Position numbers and translations under genes: made by a program. Shown here piece after piece: positions 40,331 through 47,652 of a DNA stretch of 47,652 nucleotides. The notes under the pieces are model-generated. The model made no database searches. It saw only the letters and a list, made by a program, of their open reading frames with translations, and had not been told where the DNA came from. Positions within the stretch are counted from its first letter, which is position 1. The number at the start of each line of letters is the position of its first letter. This DNA comes from CAJBLF01 sp964430205 (GTDB taxonomy: Bacteria; Patescibacteriota; Gracilibacteria; Absconditabacterales; Absconditicoccaceae): NCBI GenBank assembly GCA_964430205.1, contig CAYSER010000007.1, positions 1 through 47,652 of the forward strand, written 5' to 3'.

Positions 40331-40597
40331 ATGCCAAAGAAAATCGTAAAAACCACAACACCGGATTCTTTCAAGCTTCATGATGCTGATACCGGTTCAG
40401 TGGAAGTCCAGATCTGACTCCTAACCCATGAGATCACAGAACTCCAAAGTCATCTGGCTTTGCACAAGAAGGATTTCGATGCTAAGAGGTCATTGCTCAA
40501 AAAAGTCGCAAGAAGAAGAGCATTTCTCAAGTATCTCAAATCAAAGAAACTTTCCACGTACAACACGATATCGAAGTCAGTGAATGTGAAGGTTTAA
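40331..40597 (+). CDS. rpsO: 30S ribosomal protein bS15
   Basis: The 88-aa protein has the family core DTGSVEVQIGLLTHEITELQ, LALHKKDFDAKRSLLKKVARRRAFLKYLKS. The Gly in QIGLL is UGA. bS15 binds 16S rRNA and helps assemble the small subunit. An in-frame ATG lies two codons upstream (40325). It precedes rpsA by 79 bp, so the two may be cotranscribed. Confidence 0.95.
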
Positions 40598-40676
40598 ACG
40601 CTACAACGCTGAAACGATCATCCGTTGAAGCGATGCTTAGAAGCGTATTTTTATTTTTCTAACGTTTTATTCGCTA

Positions 40677-42104
40677 ATGGCTAATGCAAGCATAATAGAG
40701 CAATTGCGCTCTGGTAGTATAGCTATCCCTGTCATCAAGGAATGACAAAAAATAAAATGAACAGTACTCAAAAAGATAGAAAATGGTATCTTAGTAGATT
40801 GTGACAATAACGCGTTTACTTGAGTTATCCTTTCCAAAGAAGTCAAAGAGCTCGAAAGATCAGGATATGAATTGGAACCTGGAAGAGAGATCGAACTTGA
40901 AATCGTAAACACCAATATTAGACATGAAGATGGACATTATATCGTATCTATCACTAAATTGCTTCAATACGATGTATGGAAATCTATCATGAAGAAATTC
41001 GAGGCTGATGATGTCATCACGGTCATACCTACAGAAGCTAATCTTTGAGGCCTTCTTGTAGATATGCATGGTATCAAAGGTTTTGTACCACTATCCCAAT
41101 TGGCTCCTATCCATTATCCTAGGGTCGAAGACGGTGATCAGGAGATCATCTTCGAGAAACTCCTTGATCTTATAGGTAAAGAGCTCAAAGTAAGGATCAT
41201 CAATATCGATGAAGACGAAAAGAGGATTGTCCTTTCAGAAAGAGAAGCACTCAAAGAAGAAAGAGAACGCATCCTCAAGGATCTCGAAGTCTGAAAGGTC
41301 TATGATGGAGTCGTCAGCTGACTTTCATCCTATGGATTATTCGTCACTATTTGATGAACCGTCGAATGATTGGTGCACATCTCTGAGATTACCTATGGAC
41401 ACGTCAACAATATCGAAAAACTCTGACATATCTGAGATAAAATCAGCGTCAAAGTCATCGGTTTGGAAAATGGGAAGATCTCCCTTTCTAGTAAGAAGCT
41501 CAAGGACGATCCACGGACAATATTGCCAAAGACATACAAAGTTGGTGACGTCATCGAAGGTGAAGTCATCAGATTCGTTCCTTATGGAGTTTTCGTCAGG
41601 GTGTTCCAGGATATCAATGGATTGGTTCACTTGAGCGAACTTTCTCAGAAATCTATCCAGAATCCTAATGAAGTCGTAAAACTCGGTCAAACCGTAAAGA
41701 CGAAGATCATACTTCTTGATCCTAAGAATAGGAAGATCTGATTGAGCATGAAAGGCATAGGCGACGATAAGACTGTAGAGGCTCCTGTAAGAAAACCGGT
41801 TGCAGAAAAAACTGTATCTCAAGAAAAAGAGTCCACAGAAGAAACCATATCCACAAAACCAGAGAAGAAATTTGAAGGAAAGGGTCTTGCTTGAGTCGTC
41901 AAGAAACTCTCAGAAGAGAAACTAGAGGACAAAGCCAAGAGGATCACAGAAAAGCTTGAAAAGAATCCTGACAAGAAGGATAAAGTCATCGAAAAAGAAA
42001 AGAAACCTGTTGCGAAAAAGACCGTCAAGAAAGCCGCTGATGTTGAAGAAACTGAAGAGAAACCAGCAAAAAAGGTCGCTGTGAAGAAAACCACTAAGAA
42101 ATAA
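40677..42104 (+). CDS. rpsA: 30S ribosomal protein bS1
   Basis: The 475-aa protein contains four S1 RNA-binding domains: ~23-95 (GQKIKGTVLKKIENGILVD), ~110-185 (GGLLVDMHGIKGFVPLSQL), ~203-275 (GKVYDGVVSGLSSYGLFVTIGGTVEGLVHISEI) and ~288-360 (GDVIEGEVIRFVPYGVFVRVFQDINGLVHLSEL). A long Lys/Glu-rich tail follows. S1 helps mRNA bind the ribosome. Four domains rather than six are usual in reduced or Gram-positive-type genomes. Many glycines are UGA, notably in the third domain. Confidence 0.93.
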
Positions 42105-42163
42105 TATGGGTTCAGAATTAAAATTTCAGGAATAGCATGTATATCAAAATTCTGAATTCTAAA

Positions 42164-42196
42164 AATACCGTATGTCTCCTGACTGCGGTATTTTTT
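42164..42196 (+). terminator. Terminator after rpsA
   Basis: Stem AATACCG/CGGTATT with a 15-base loop and a T-run, about 60 bases after the rpsA stop. Confidence 0.75.
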
Positions 42197-42223
42197 ATTG
42201 ATTTTTTATATAATTTTATTAAT

Positions 42224-43192
42224 ATGTCAAATACAACAAAATCAGAAAAAACAAAAATTATCCATATGAAAGACATCATTAAACCTATCGAAACGAGTTT
42301 ACTACTCGGTGAACTCTCTCAACAGCCTCTCGTAAAGGTTACCAAGAGATTGTCGAATGAAATTTATATCGTTTCAGCGACTTCTTGTCCGTATACCATG
42401 CTTGAGTTAGGTCGTTTGCGTGAAATCACTTTCCGTGCAGCAGGGGGAGGGACTGGCAAAGAAGTGGATATCGATGAATTCGATTATCTCTTCAAGCATA
42501 TCGTGCTCTGGTCTCCTGATGCTCAAGAAATCGTGGGTAGCTACCGATTTGCTAGGATGAAGGACTTGGTGGATGGTCATATCATCCAAAGTCCCGCGGG
42601 AAAATTATTCAACTTCTCTCAGCGGTTTATAGATGAGTATCTCCCGACTACCATTGAGTTGGGGAGGTCCTTTGTCCAGCCCAAGTATCAGCCTCGTGTA
42701 GACAACAAGAGTGGAATATTCTCGCTGTTCAATCTGTTTACGGGACTTGAATACCTTATCGGTGCATATCCGGACATGCAGTATTTCTTCGGAAAATTCA
42801 CCATGTATCCCAGTTACAACCTGGACGCCAGGAATCTGCTCTTGAGCTATCTCAGACGGAAATTCCCCGATCCTGAATACTTAGTCCGTCCGAAGAACGA
42901 ATTCCGCTTGTATTCTGTTCAAACGAATCTGATGCTTCTCAAGGCGATTTTGAGCCAACAAACTTTTAAAGAGCAGAAAAGGATGCTGGAAAATCATTTA
43001 TCTACACAATACGGCGAATCCATACAGCCGCTTGTGGATATCTACATGGGACTTTCACCGACCATGAAGACGTTCGGTACCGCACATCACAAGGAGTTTG
43101 GTGATACCTATGAAACCGGTATCCTTATCAATATCTCAGACATCAATCCTGAGATCATCGAAAGATACCGGGCGAATATCAAGCCCAATTAA
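42224..43192 (+). CDS. OlsB-like N-acyltransferase (GNAT fold)
   Basis: The 322-aa protein has VSATSCPYTMLELGRLREITFRAAGGGTGKEVDIDEFD and then IVGSYRFA and TTIELGRSFVQPKYQ. These match the OlsB/hemolysin-like acyltransferase family that N-acylates amino acids to make ornithine-type or related aminolipids. None of ~19 glycines is UGA, the strongest UGA-free signal in the window, which suggests acquisition from a standard-code bacterium. It starts at 42224; the Met at 42137 lies before the rpsA terminator and is rejected. A terminator follows. Confidence 0.8.
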   Translation: MSNTTKSEKTKIIHMKDIIKPIETSLLLGELSQQPLVKVTKRLSNEIYIVSATSCPYTMLELGRLREITFRAAGGGTGKEVDIDEFDYLFKHIVLWSPDAQEIVGSYRFARMKDLVDGHIIQSPAGKLFNFSQRFIDEYLPTTIELGRSFVQPKYQPRVDNKSGIFSLFNLFTGLEYLIGAYPDMQYFFGKFTMYPSYNLDARNLLLSYLRRKFPDPEYLVRPKNEFRLYSVQTNLMLLKAILSQQTFKEQKRMLENHLSTQYGESIQPLVDIYMGLSPTMKTFGTAHHKEFGDTYETGILINISDINPEIIERYRANIKPN

Positions 43193-43216
43193 TCACATTA
43201 TGTTTTTCCTATCATG

Positions 43217-43243
43217 ATCCTTCCGTATCGGAAGGATTTTTTT
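43217..43243. terminator. Bidirectional terminator
   Basis: Perfect 9-bp stem ATCCTTCCG/CGGAAGGAT with a TAT loop and T-run, between the convergent acyltransferase and pseudouridine synthase genes. Confidence 0.85.
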
Positions 43244-44159
43244 ATATCTCGACGGTTATGAGTTCATCGTCAGGGTCTCTGAATATGAGTTTGTACGCTG
43301 TCAATTGCATCGGTTCTTGATCGTCGGGATTTCCATAGAGATAGTCGCCGATGATTGGTAATCCATGGTGTGCAAGGTGGTATCTGATTTGATGCGTGCG
43401 GCCGGTGAGGATTTCTAGGAGAAGGTGACAGGTAGAAGGCAAAACGCTATCCTTATGCATCTCGATAATCTTGGTGATCCCTGTTTTTGCCATCGTATGC
43501 GGTAGTTTCGCTTTGACCACTTCTTCGATGATATAGGGGAATGTCTTGATTCATTCGATGAATGCTTTTCCTTCAGGAGTTATCCTACATGTCGCTCTGT
43601 AGAATTTTTTGAGCTCTGTTTGTTCCTTTTCTTGGATCTTCTCGCTTTCTGATTTGGACTGGAAGAGTCTCTTGAAATGGTTTAACCCTTTTTCTGTCTT
43701 TGCAATGATCATGAGCCCATCGGTGTTTTTGTCGAGCCTATGAAGTATTCCCGCTCTGATGAAATTTCAGATGGAGGGTAGGTTTTTGTATGTATGATAG
43801 AGGAATCCCGCTACCGAAGGTTCATTGATATCCCGTATGGTTTTGGGATGCGAGAGGACTCATTTAGGCTTGTTTATCACGAGATAATCGTCCTTCTCCA
43901 GCATTACCGGTATCTTGATGTCCGGTGCTTCATCAAGCACTACCGATGAAAGATATCTGGTCACATCATCGATCTCGATCTGATCATCCTTTTTTAGTTG
44001 GTATGATTTCTTGATTGTCTTTCCATTCACCTTGACGCCTCATCTCGCTATGATATGATGAAAAAAGCTTCTCGAATAAGGAAATTGATTGCTTAACCGC
44101 GTATCTACTCTTTCCTGCCTGCCGGCAGGTAGGCTCTCTCATGCTTCATATACAAGCAT
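43242..44159 (-). CDS. RluA/RluD-family pseudouridine synthase
   Basis: The 305-aa enzyme converts uridine to pseudouridine in rRNA or tRNA. An N-terminal S4 domain (VDTRLSNQFPYSRSFFHHIIARGGVKVNGK) is followed by the catalytic motif HRLDKNTDGLMIIAKT (Asp) and the late motif LLEILTGRTHQIRYHLAHHGLPIIGDYLYG. UGA-Gly occurs in ARGGV, PKGVL, NFIR and FIEG. Near the N-terminus, residues LPAGRQ (~10-15) come from an in-frame palindrome CCTGCCGGCAGG, a known kind of repeat insertion in bacterial genes. RluD-type is likely; the exact target is unknown. Confidence 0.92.
44112..44136. repeat. Short palindromic repeat inserted in the pseudouridine synthase gene
   Basis: CCTGCCTGCCGGCAGGTAGG is a palindrome in an AT-rich gene. 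It keeps the reading frame and encodes LPAGRQ before the S4 domain. Confidence 0.75.
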
Positions 44160-44318
44160 TCTCTAGGTCGTTCCTGGATAAATATCATTACTGTATAATT
44201 TTTTCGCAAGAAAACAAGGGTAATTCCGGTTTTGATATCTAATATCATCCTCTAAAATTTGCAAAATTCCCCAAAAAGAATACAATTATTCTGTGTTTTT
44301 ATTCTCTAAGTGTTATTG

Positions 44319-44837
44319 ATGGAACCTACTCAAACAAATCCATCTCCAGAGATATCATGAATCCCTCAAGGTATTCCTACGTGAGTATTTGCTCCTACTA
44401 CCCAACAGCCGTCTGTCAAAACCACTCCTGCTGTGGCATCTGATGCAGAGATTCCTGTGGCTCAGCAACCGGTTCAACAGGCTGCTCCTGTAGCTAAGAC
44501 AGAGTGACCTTTGGATAAGTTCTTCAAATGACTTGTAAGATTCATCGCCAAGATAACCGGTCAGCCTGACCCTATTACGGGAGCGCCTAATCCTGCTTCC
44601 AAAGCTCTTCAATCGTGAGAGAATATCGTCGGCAAGGTATGGGGTGCTGCCAATAAGGCTGTAGCTACCGCTAGCAATGTTGCTACTCAAGCCGTAGATA
44701 CCGCTACTAATGTAGCCACTCAGGCGGCGCAACAGGTCCAACAGATCATACCGCCTCCTTCTGCTCAACAACCAGCGCCGCAGGTTCAAGCTACCCAGCC
44801 ATCTGTACAACAGCCAACTCCTGAGCAACCTAAATAG
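44319..44837 (+). CDS. Pro/Gln/Ala-rich low-complexity protein, unknown
   Basis: The 172-aa protein is dominated by P, Q, A, T and V (AQQPVQQAAPVAKTEGP, AQQPAPQVQATQPSVQQ). One short less-biased helix (~65-80 LDKFFKGLVRFIAKITGQ) is followed by VATQAVDTATNVATQAAQQ repeats. It has no signal peptide. UGA-Gly occurs in ISGIP, PTGVF, TEGP, FKGL and QSGEN. I recognise no family; it may be a flexible linker or scaffold protein. It is followed by a shared terminator. Confidence 0.65.
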
Positions 44838-44864
44838 TCCTATTATCTACCATATAAAAAAAAG

Positions 44865-44895
44865 ACTGAAGCATTAAAGCTTTCAGTTTTTTTTT
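44865..44895. terminator. Bidirectional terminator
   Basis: Stem ACTGAA/TTCAGT flanked by an A-run and a T-run, between the low-complexity gene and the minus-strand small gene. Confidence 0.7.
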
Positions 44896-44923
44896 ATAAG
44901 ATATGCAGTCGGAACCGTATGTG

Positions 44924-45103
44924 TTATTCTTTCAATAATCATTCCATCAGATCGGTTATCTCATCCATAAATTCCTTATCCTTATCCAGTCAGTTCTCAT
45001 GGATCACCTTCATCACTCGATCAATCCTTTGCTTTTTGTCTTTGATCTTTTTGATCTCCTCATCATCGATGATGGCGAGATCTATCGGTTGTTCTTTGGC
45101 CAT
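44924..45103 (-). CDS. Small charged protein, unknown
   Basis: The 59-aa frame MAKEQPIDLAIIDDEEIKKI continues as a highly charged, probably helical peptide (KDKKQRIDRVMKVIHENG) and ends LLKE with TAA. Two glycines are UGA, so it is invisible with the standard code. It lies downstream of trpS on the same strand (71 bp) and may be cotranscribed. No family is recognised. Confidence 0.55.
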
Positions 45104-45174
45104 AGAGATATGAGATTGGATAAAAATTTTCTGTATTTTTTTGAACTACCATTTCTTCTTAGCTCAATGCTATT

Positions 45175-46152
45175 TTATAGGCTGAACCCTATCTTCTTGT
45201 AGACTTCTTCGATCTTCTTGCTTGCCATAGCGTTAACTTTTTTCGTGTTTTTCTTTACCACGTCTATGATTTCTTGGTCCGAGATTTGTGCGTATTTTTC
45301 CTGTATTGGTCTGAGGAATGCCATGATCTTCTCGAAGAGATATTCCTTGGCGTCTTTATAGCTCAAGCCTCCGGCTTGATATCTTTTCCTCAGCACCTCA
45401 TCTTCATCTGATGTCAGGAAGAGCTTACAGAGATTGTAGACGTTGCATTGGTCCGGATCTTTTGGCTCTTCTACGGTCTGGGCGTTCGTCGATACTTGCT
45501 TCACTTTCTTGAGTATGGATTTCTCGTCTTCGAGCAGTCCGATGTAATTGTTGTAGGATTTACTCATCTTGCGGCCATCTATCCCCAAGATCGTTCCCAC
45601 TTCCGGCTTGATGTGCGGTTCAGGTATCTTGAAGGTCTCTCCGAACAAATTATTGAATTTCATCGCTATATCTCTTGCATATTCCACGTGCTGCTTTTGG
45701 TCTTTGCCAACAGGTACGACATCAGCGTCGTAGAGCAGGATATCTGCTGCCATAAGTATGGGGTAGCAGAATGTGCCTACACTCATATCTTTTGCTATAC
45801 CTTTGTCCAACGCTTCTTTGTATGAATGCATCCTTTCCATGAATCCCATATGGGTAATACAGGTGAGCACCCGATTGAGCTGTGCATGACCTGGGATATC
45901 TGCTGGATTGTAGATGACGAATCTTTTGAGATCCACTCCACATGCTGCATAGAGTTTCAGGATGTTGATGCTATTCTGTCTTAGTTTGTCTCCATCATGC
46001 AATTGGGTGAATCCATGCATATTTGCCAGAAACAAGAAAATCTCCGCATCCTTAAATTTGTCTGCCAACATCAGCATTGGTTTGATTGCACCGAAATAAT
46101 TTCAGAGATGAAGCTGATTATCGGTTGGCTTAAGTCCAGTTAAAATCCTCAT
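45175..46152 (-). CDS. trpS: Tryptophanyl-tRNA synthetase
   Basis: The 325-aa class I synthetase charges tRNA-Trp. It shows RILTGLKPTDNQLHLGNYFGA (HIGH-type HLGN, residues 15-18, Gly17 by UGA), ADILLYDADVVPVGKDQKQHVEYARDI and KMSKS. Length is typical. Only one UGA-Gly is present. Tryptophan is still encoded by UGG in this genome, so UGA is not a Trp codon here. The start at 46152 is fixed by the conserved RILTGLKPT. Confidence 0.95.
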
Positions 46153-46320
46153 TTTTGTCTGGAATAATGGTAAAATCCATTCGTATCCGAATGTACCGTT
46201 TTGGTGAGCTAATTCAATGCTTAATTGTAAATTTTCGCTTGAAATGGGTCAAGAAATATGTATATACAGCACACTCCTGTCTAGGCAGGACATTTTTGTC
46301 TTTATACTGTTAAATGTTGA

Positions 46321-46391
46321 TGGGGAATCGTCTAACGGTAGGACAGCGGACTTTGACTCCGTCAGTCTAGGTTCGAATCCTAGTTCCCCAA
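46321..46391 (+). tRNA. tRNA-Gln (anticodon TTG)
   Basis: Acceptor TGGGGAA/TTCCCCA, anticodon loop CTTTGAC, T-arm CTAGG-TTCGAAT-CCTAG; discriminator A and no encoded CCA. Confidence 0.92.
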
Positions 46392-46405
46392 GATACAATA
46401 GATAT

Positions 46406-46480
46406 TGCGGGATAGAGAAACGGTATCTCGTTGGGCTCATAACCCGAAGATAGGTGGTTCGACTCCATCTCCCGCAACCA
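46406..46480 (+). tRNA. Initiator tRNA-fMet (anticodon CAT)
   Basis: Anticodon stem ends in GGG/CCC (TTGGG-CTCATAA-CCCGA), the initiator signature, and CCA is encoded. The first acceptor pair is T-A rather than a C-A mismatch. Confidence 0.88.
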
Positions 46481-46509
46481 AAAAAATAGGTTCGATAGAA
46501 TAGTACTGA

Positions 46510-46582
46510 TCGGGAGTAGCTTAGCTGGTAGAGCGTCTGACTCTGAATCAGGAGGTCCTAGGTTCGAATCCTAGCTCCCGAG
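46510..46582 (+). tRNA. tRNA-Gln (anticodon CTG)
   Basis: Acceptor TCGGGAG/CTCCCGA, anticodon stem TCTGA/TCAGG with loop CTCTGAA, T-arm CTAGG/CCTAG. No CCA encoded. Confidence 0.88.
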
Positions 46583-46658
46583 AATATATACACTCACGCT
46601 GGGGTGTCCGCCTACGCGAATGCCTTCCGAATAAATACATAAAAAAAACATCATTTAT

Positions 46659-46739
46659 GCCGGGGTGATGGAATGGTAGACATGCTTGGCTTAGAACCAA
46701 GTGCCTTACGGTGTGCAGGTTCGAGTCCTGTCCCCGGTA
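46659..46739 (+). tRNA. tRNA-Leu (anticodon TAG)
   Basis: Class II tRNA with acceptor GCCGGGG/CCCCGGT, anticodon loop CTTAGAA, variable arm and GCAGG-TTCGAGT-CCTGT T-arm. Discriminator A; no CCA. Confidence 0.92.
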
Positions 46740-46812
46740 AATACAAACTGTTATTTTATGTTGAAAACGATATCCGGATTCTTATAGGTAAGTTCACTGA
46801 AAAAACAGACGT

Positions 46813-46885
46813 TCCGAGGTAGCTCAGTTGGTAGAGCAAATGGCTGTTAACCATTGGGTCGTGGGTTCGAGTCCCTCCCTCGGAG
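46813..46885 (+). tRNA. tRNA-Asn (anticodon GTT)
   Basis: Acceptor TCCGAGG/CCTCGGA, loop CTGTTAA, T-arm GTGGG-TTCGAGT-CCCTC. Discriminator G; no CCA. Confidence 0.92.
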
Positions 46886-46928
46886 TTTAGGTTATATATC
46901 ATGCTTTATACTTTTATACATCATTAGG

Positions 46929-47189
46929 ATGCCAATCACAAAATCAGCAAAAAAAGCCGCTAATAGATCTCTCGTATTCCAAAAAAGGAATAATGAATTT
47001 AAGCTTAGAATGAAAATGGCTATCAAAAAATTTTTGAAAAGCATAAGTAAAGCTGAAAAACTTTCACAAGATGATCTTAATACTGTTTATAAGTTTATCG
47101 ATAAATGCAAGAAAGTAGGTGTTATAAAGAAAAATACAGCAGCAAGAAAGAAATCAAGAGTTGCAAAAGCATTCGCTAAACAGAAATAA
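46929..47189 (+). CDS. rpsT: 30S ribosomal protein bS20
   Basis: The 86-aa, Lys-rich helical protein reads MPITKSAKKAANRSLVFQKR, with RMKMAIKKFLKSISKAEKL and KCKKVGVIKKNTAARKKSRVAKAF. This is the bS20 pattern (an N-terminal KSAKKA start and a C-terminal NxAARKKSRL-type helix). It binds 16S rRNA. Its single glycine is GGT, so it says nothing about UGA. It sits inside a tRNA cluster, 43 bp after tRNA-Asn. Confidence 0.93.
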   Translation: MPITKSAKKAANRSLVFQKRNNEFKLRMKMAIKKFLKSISKAEKLSQDDLNTVYKFIDKCKKVGVIKKNTAARKKSRVAKAFAKQK

Positions 47190-47205
47190 TTAGCAATGCT
47201 TACAT

Positions 47206-47241
47206 GCCGACTTAGCTCAACTGGCAGAGCAATCGCCTTGT
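47206..47241 (+). tRNA. tRNA-Thr (anticodon TGT), 5' half only, cut by gap
   Basis: GCCGACTTAGCTCAACTGG, the D-arm and the anticodon-loop start CTTGT match tRNA-Thr(TGT). The 3' half is lost in the assembly gap that follows. Confidence 0.7.
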
Positions 47242-47251
47242 NNNNNNNNNN
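47242..47251. other. Assembly gap (10 N)
   Basis: Ten Ns interrupt tRNA-Thr inside its anticodon loop. Confidence 0.95.
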
Positions 47252-47330
47252 ATGGTATTTGTTTTATATGACCTATTGTAACTTATAATAGTCAATAAAT
47301 GAACTAAGTCATTCATTATTACTTTGTTTT

Positions 47331-47407
47331 GGAGTGGTAGTTCAGCTGGTTAGAACGTCCGCCTGTCACGCGGAAGGTCGAGGGTTCGAGTCCCTTCCAT
47401 TCCGCCA
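47331..47407 (+). tRNA. tRNA-Asp (anticodon GTC)
   Basis: Acceptor GGAGTGG/CCATTCC, anticodon stem CCGC/GCGG with loop CTGTCAC, T-arm GAGGG-TTCGAGT-CCCTT. Discriminator G and an encoded CCA. Confidence 0.93.
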
Positions 47408-47433
47408 TTTATGTACTCATTATGTACTTATTT

Positions 47434-47505
47434 GGTCTCATCGTCTAGTGGTTAGGACACGGGACTTTCAATCCTGCAACCGGGGTTCAATTCCCCGTGG
47501 GACCG
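47434..47505 (+). tRNA. tRNA-Glu (anticodon TTC)
   Basis: Acceptor GGTCTCA/TGGGACC, loop CTTTCAA, T-arm CGGGG-TTCAATT-CCCCG. Discriminator G; no encoded CCA. Confidence 0.92.
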
Positions 47506-47603
47506 ATTAAAAATTAATGTTAAATGTTAAGTTTTACATGCTAAGTAAAAAAAACATTCAACATTTAAAATTTAGTATTTAAAGTTCACGCGAAGCGTGT
47601 TAT

Positions 47604-47652
47604 GGGTGATTAGCTCAGTTGGCTAGAGCATCTGCCTTACAAGCAGGGGGTC
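47604..47652 (+). tRNA. tRNA-Val (anticodon TAC), truncated by window end
   Basis: GGGTGATTAGCTCAGTTGGC, anticodon stem TCTGC/GCAGG and loop CTTACAA are present. The T-arm lies beyond the window. It matches the relic at 241-309, so both window ends hold the same repeat. Confidence 0.85.

Noticed and set aside
42137..42223. Longer N-terminus for the acyltransferase
   Set aside because: The extra codons span the rpsA terminator and translate to unrelated sequence.
46153..46320. T-box or attenuator upstream of trpS
   Set aside because: A hairpin (TCCTG/CAGGA) exists, but I see no specifier loop or T-box sequence in the trpS leader.

Overview
This is a low-GC scaffold from a bacterium that reads UGA as glycine (genetic code 25). 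That code is known from the Candidate Phyla Radiation lineages Gracilibacteria (BD1-5) and Absconditabacteria (SR1), and the window does not tell me which of the two it is. With the standard code almost every gene looks shattered. With UGA as Gly, intact ribosomal proteins (bL31, bL33, bS15, bS16, S1), NDK, RuvB, MurC, TrpS, thioredoxin and thioredoxin reductase appear, with UGA exactly where their families have glycine. Nearly all genes end in TAA or TAG. The cytosolic gene set is modest and the rest is rich in small membrane proteins, which fits a reduced cell with an elaborate envelope.

Layout. 1-500: damaged tRNA-Val copies carrying short palindromes, with an assembly gap. 503-1342: a hypothetical. 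1355-6699 (minus): AEP-type primase, tRNA-Leu, small membrane proteins, ruvB and an S-layer-homology protein. 6942-8498 (plus): ndk, rpmE and a PH-like membrane protein. 8522-9918 (minus): a metallophosphoesterase with a small membrane protein. 10148-15490: a PEBP-like protein, murC, a membrane protein, tRNA-Leu, ssb, lepB, a membrane PH-like protein and hsp20. 15543-20421: envelope polysaccharide genes (O-antigen ligase, GT2 glycosyltransferase, pyruvyl transferase) with two UGA-free genes between them. 20489-23835: two helical hypotheticals. 23958-26231: tRNA-Ser, tRNA-Met, rpmG, rpsP, two membrane proteins and a ferredoxin. 26236-29451: a large secreted calcium-repeat/PKD protein.

29598-35947: the C-terminal half of UvrB, two MscS channels, an anchored protein, trxA/trxB and a receiver domain. 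36061-39103: a membrane cluster (PrgI-like, VWA, two VirB2/TrbC-like proteins) resembling the type IV secretion/pilus modules of CPR bacteria. 39226-45103: an HD hydrolase, tRNA-Arg, rpsO, rpsA, an OlsB-like acyltransferase, an RluD-type pseudouridine synthase and small proteins. 45175-47652: trpS, then a dense tRNA cluster (Gln, fMet, Gln, Leu, Asn, Thr, Asp, Glu, Val) with rpsT. The window ends inside tRNA-Val, the same repeat that opens it.

The most notable points are the UGA=Gly recoding with a subset of genes that never use UGA, a receiver gene whose recoded reading frame runs through a terminator and a promoter, and a set of short perfect palindromes sitting inside tRNA relics and, in frame, inside the pseudouridine synthase gene.
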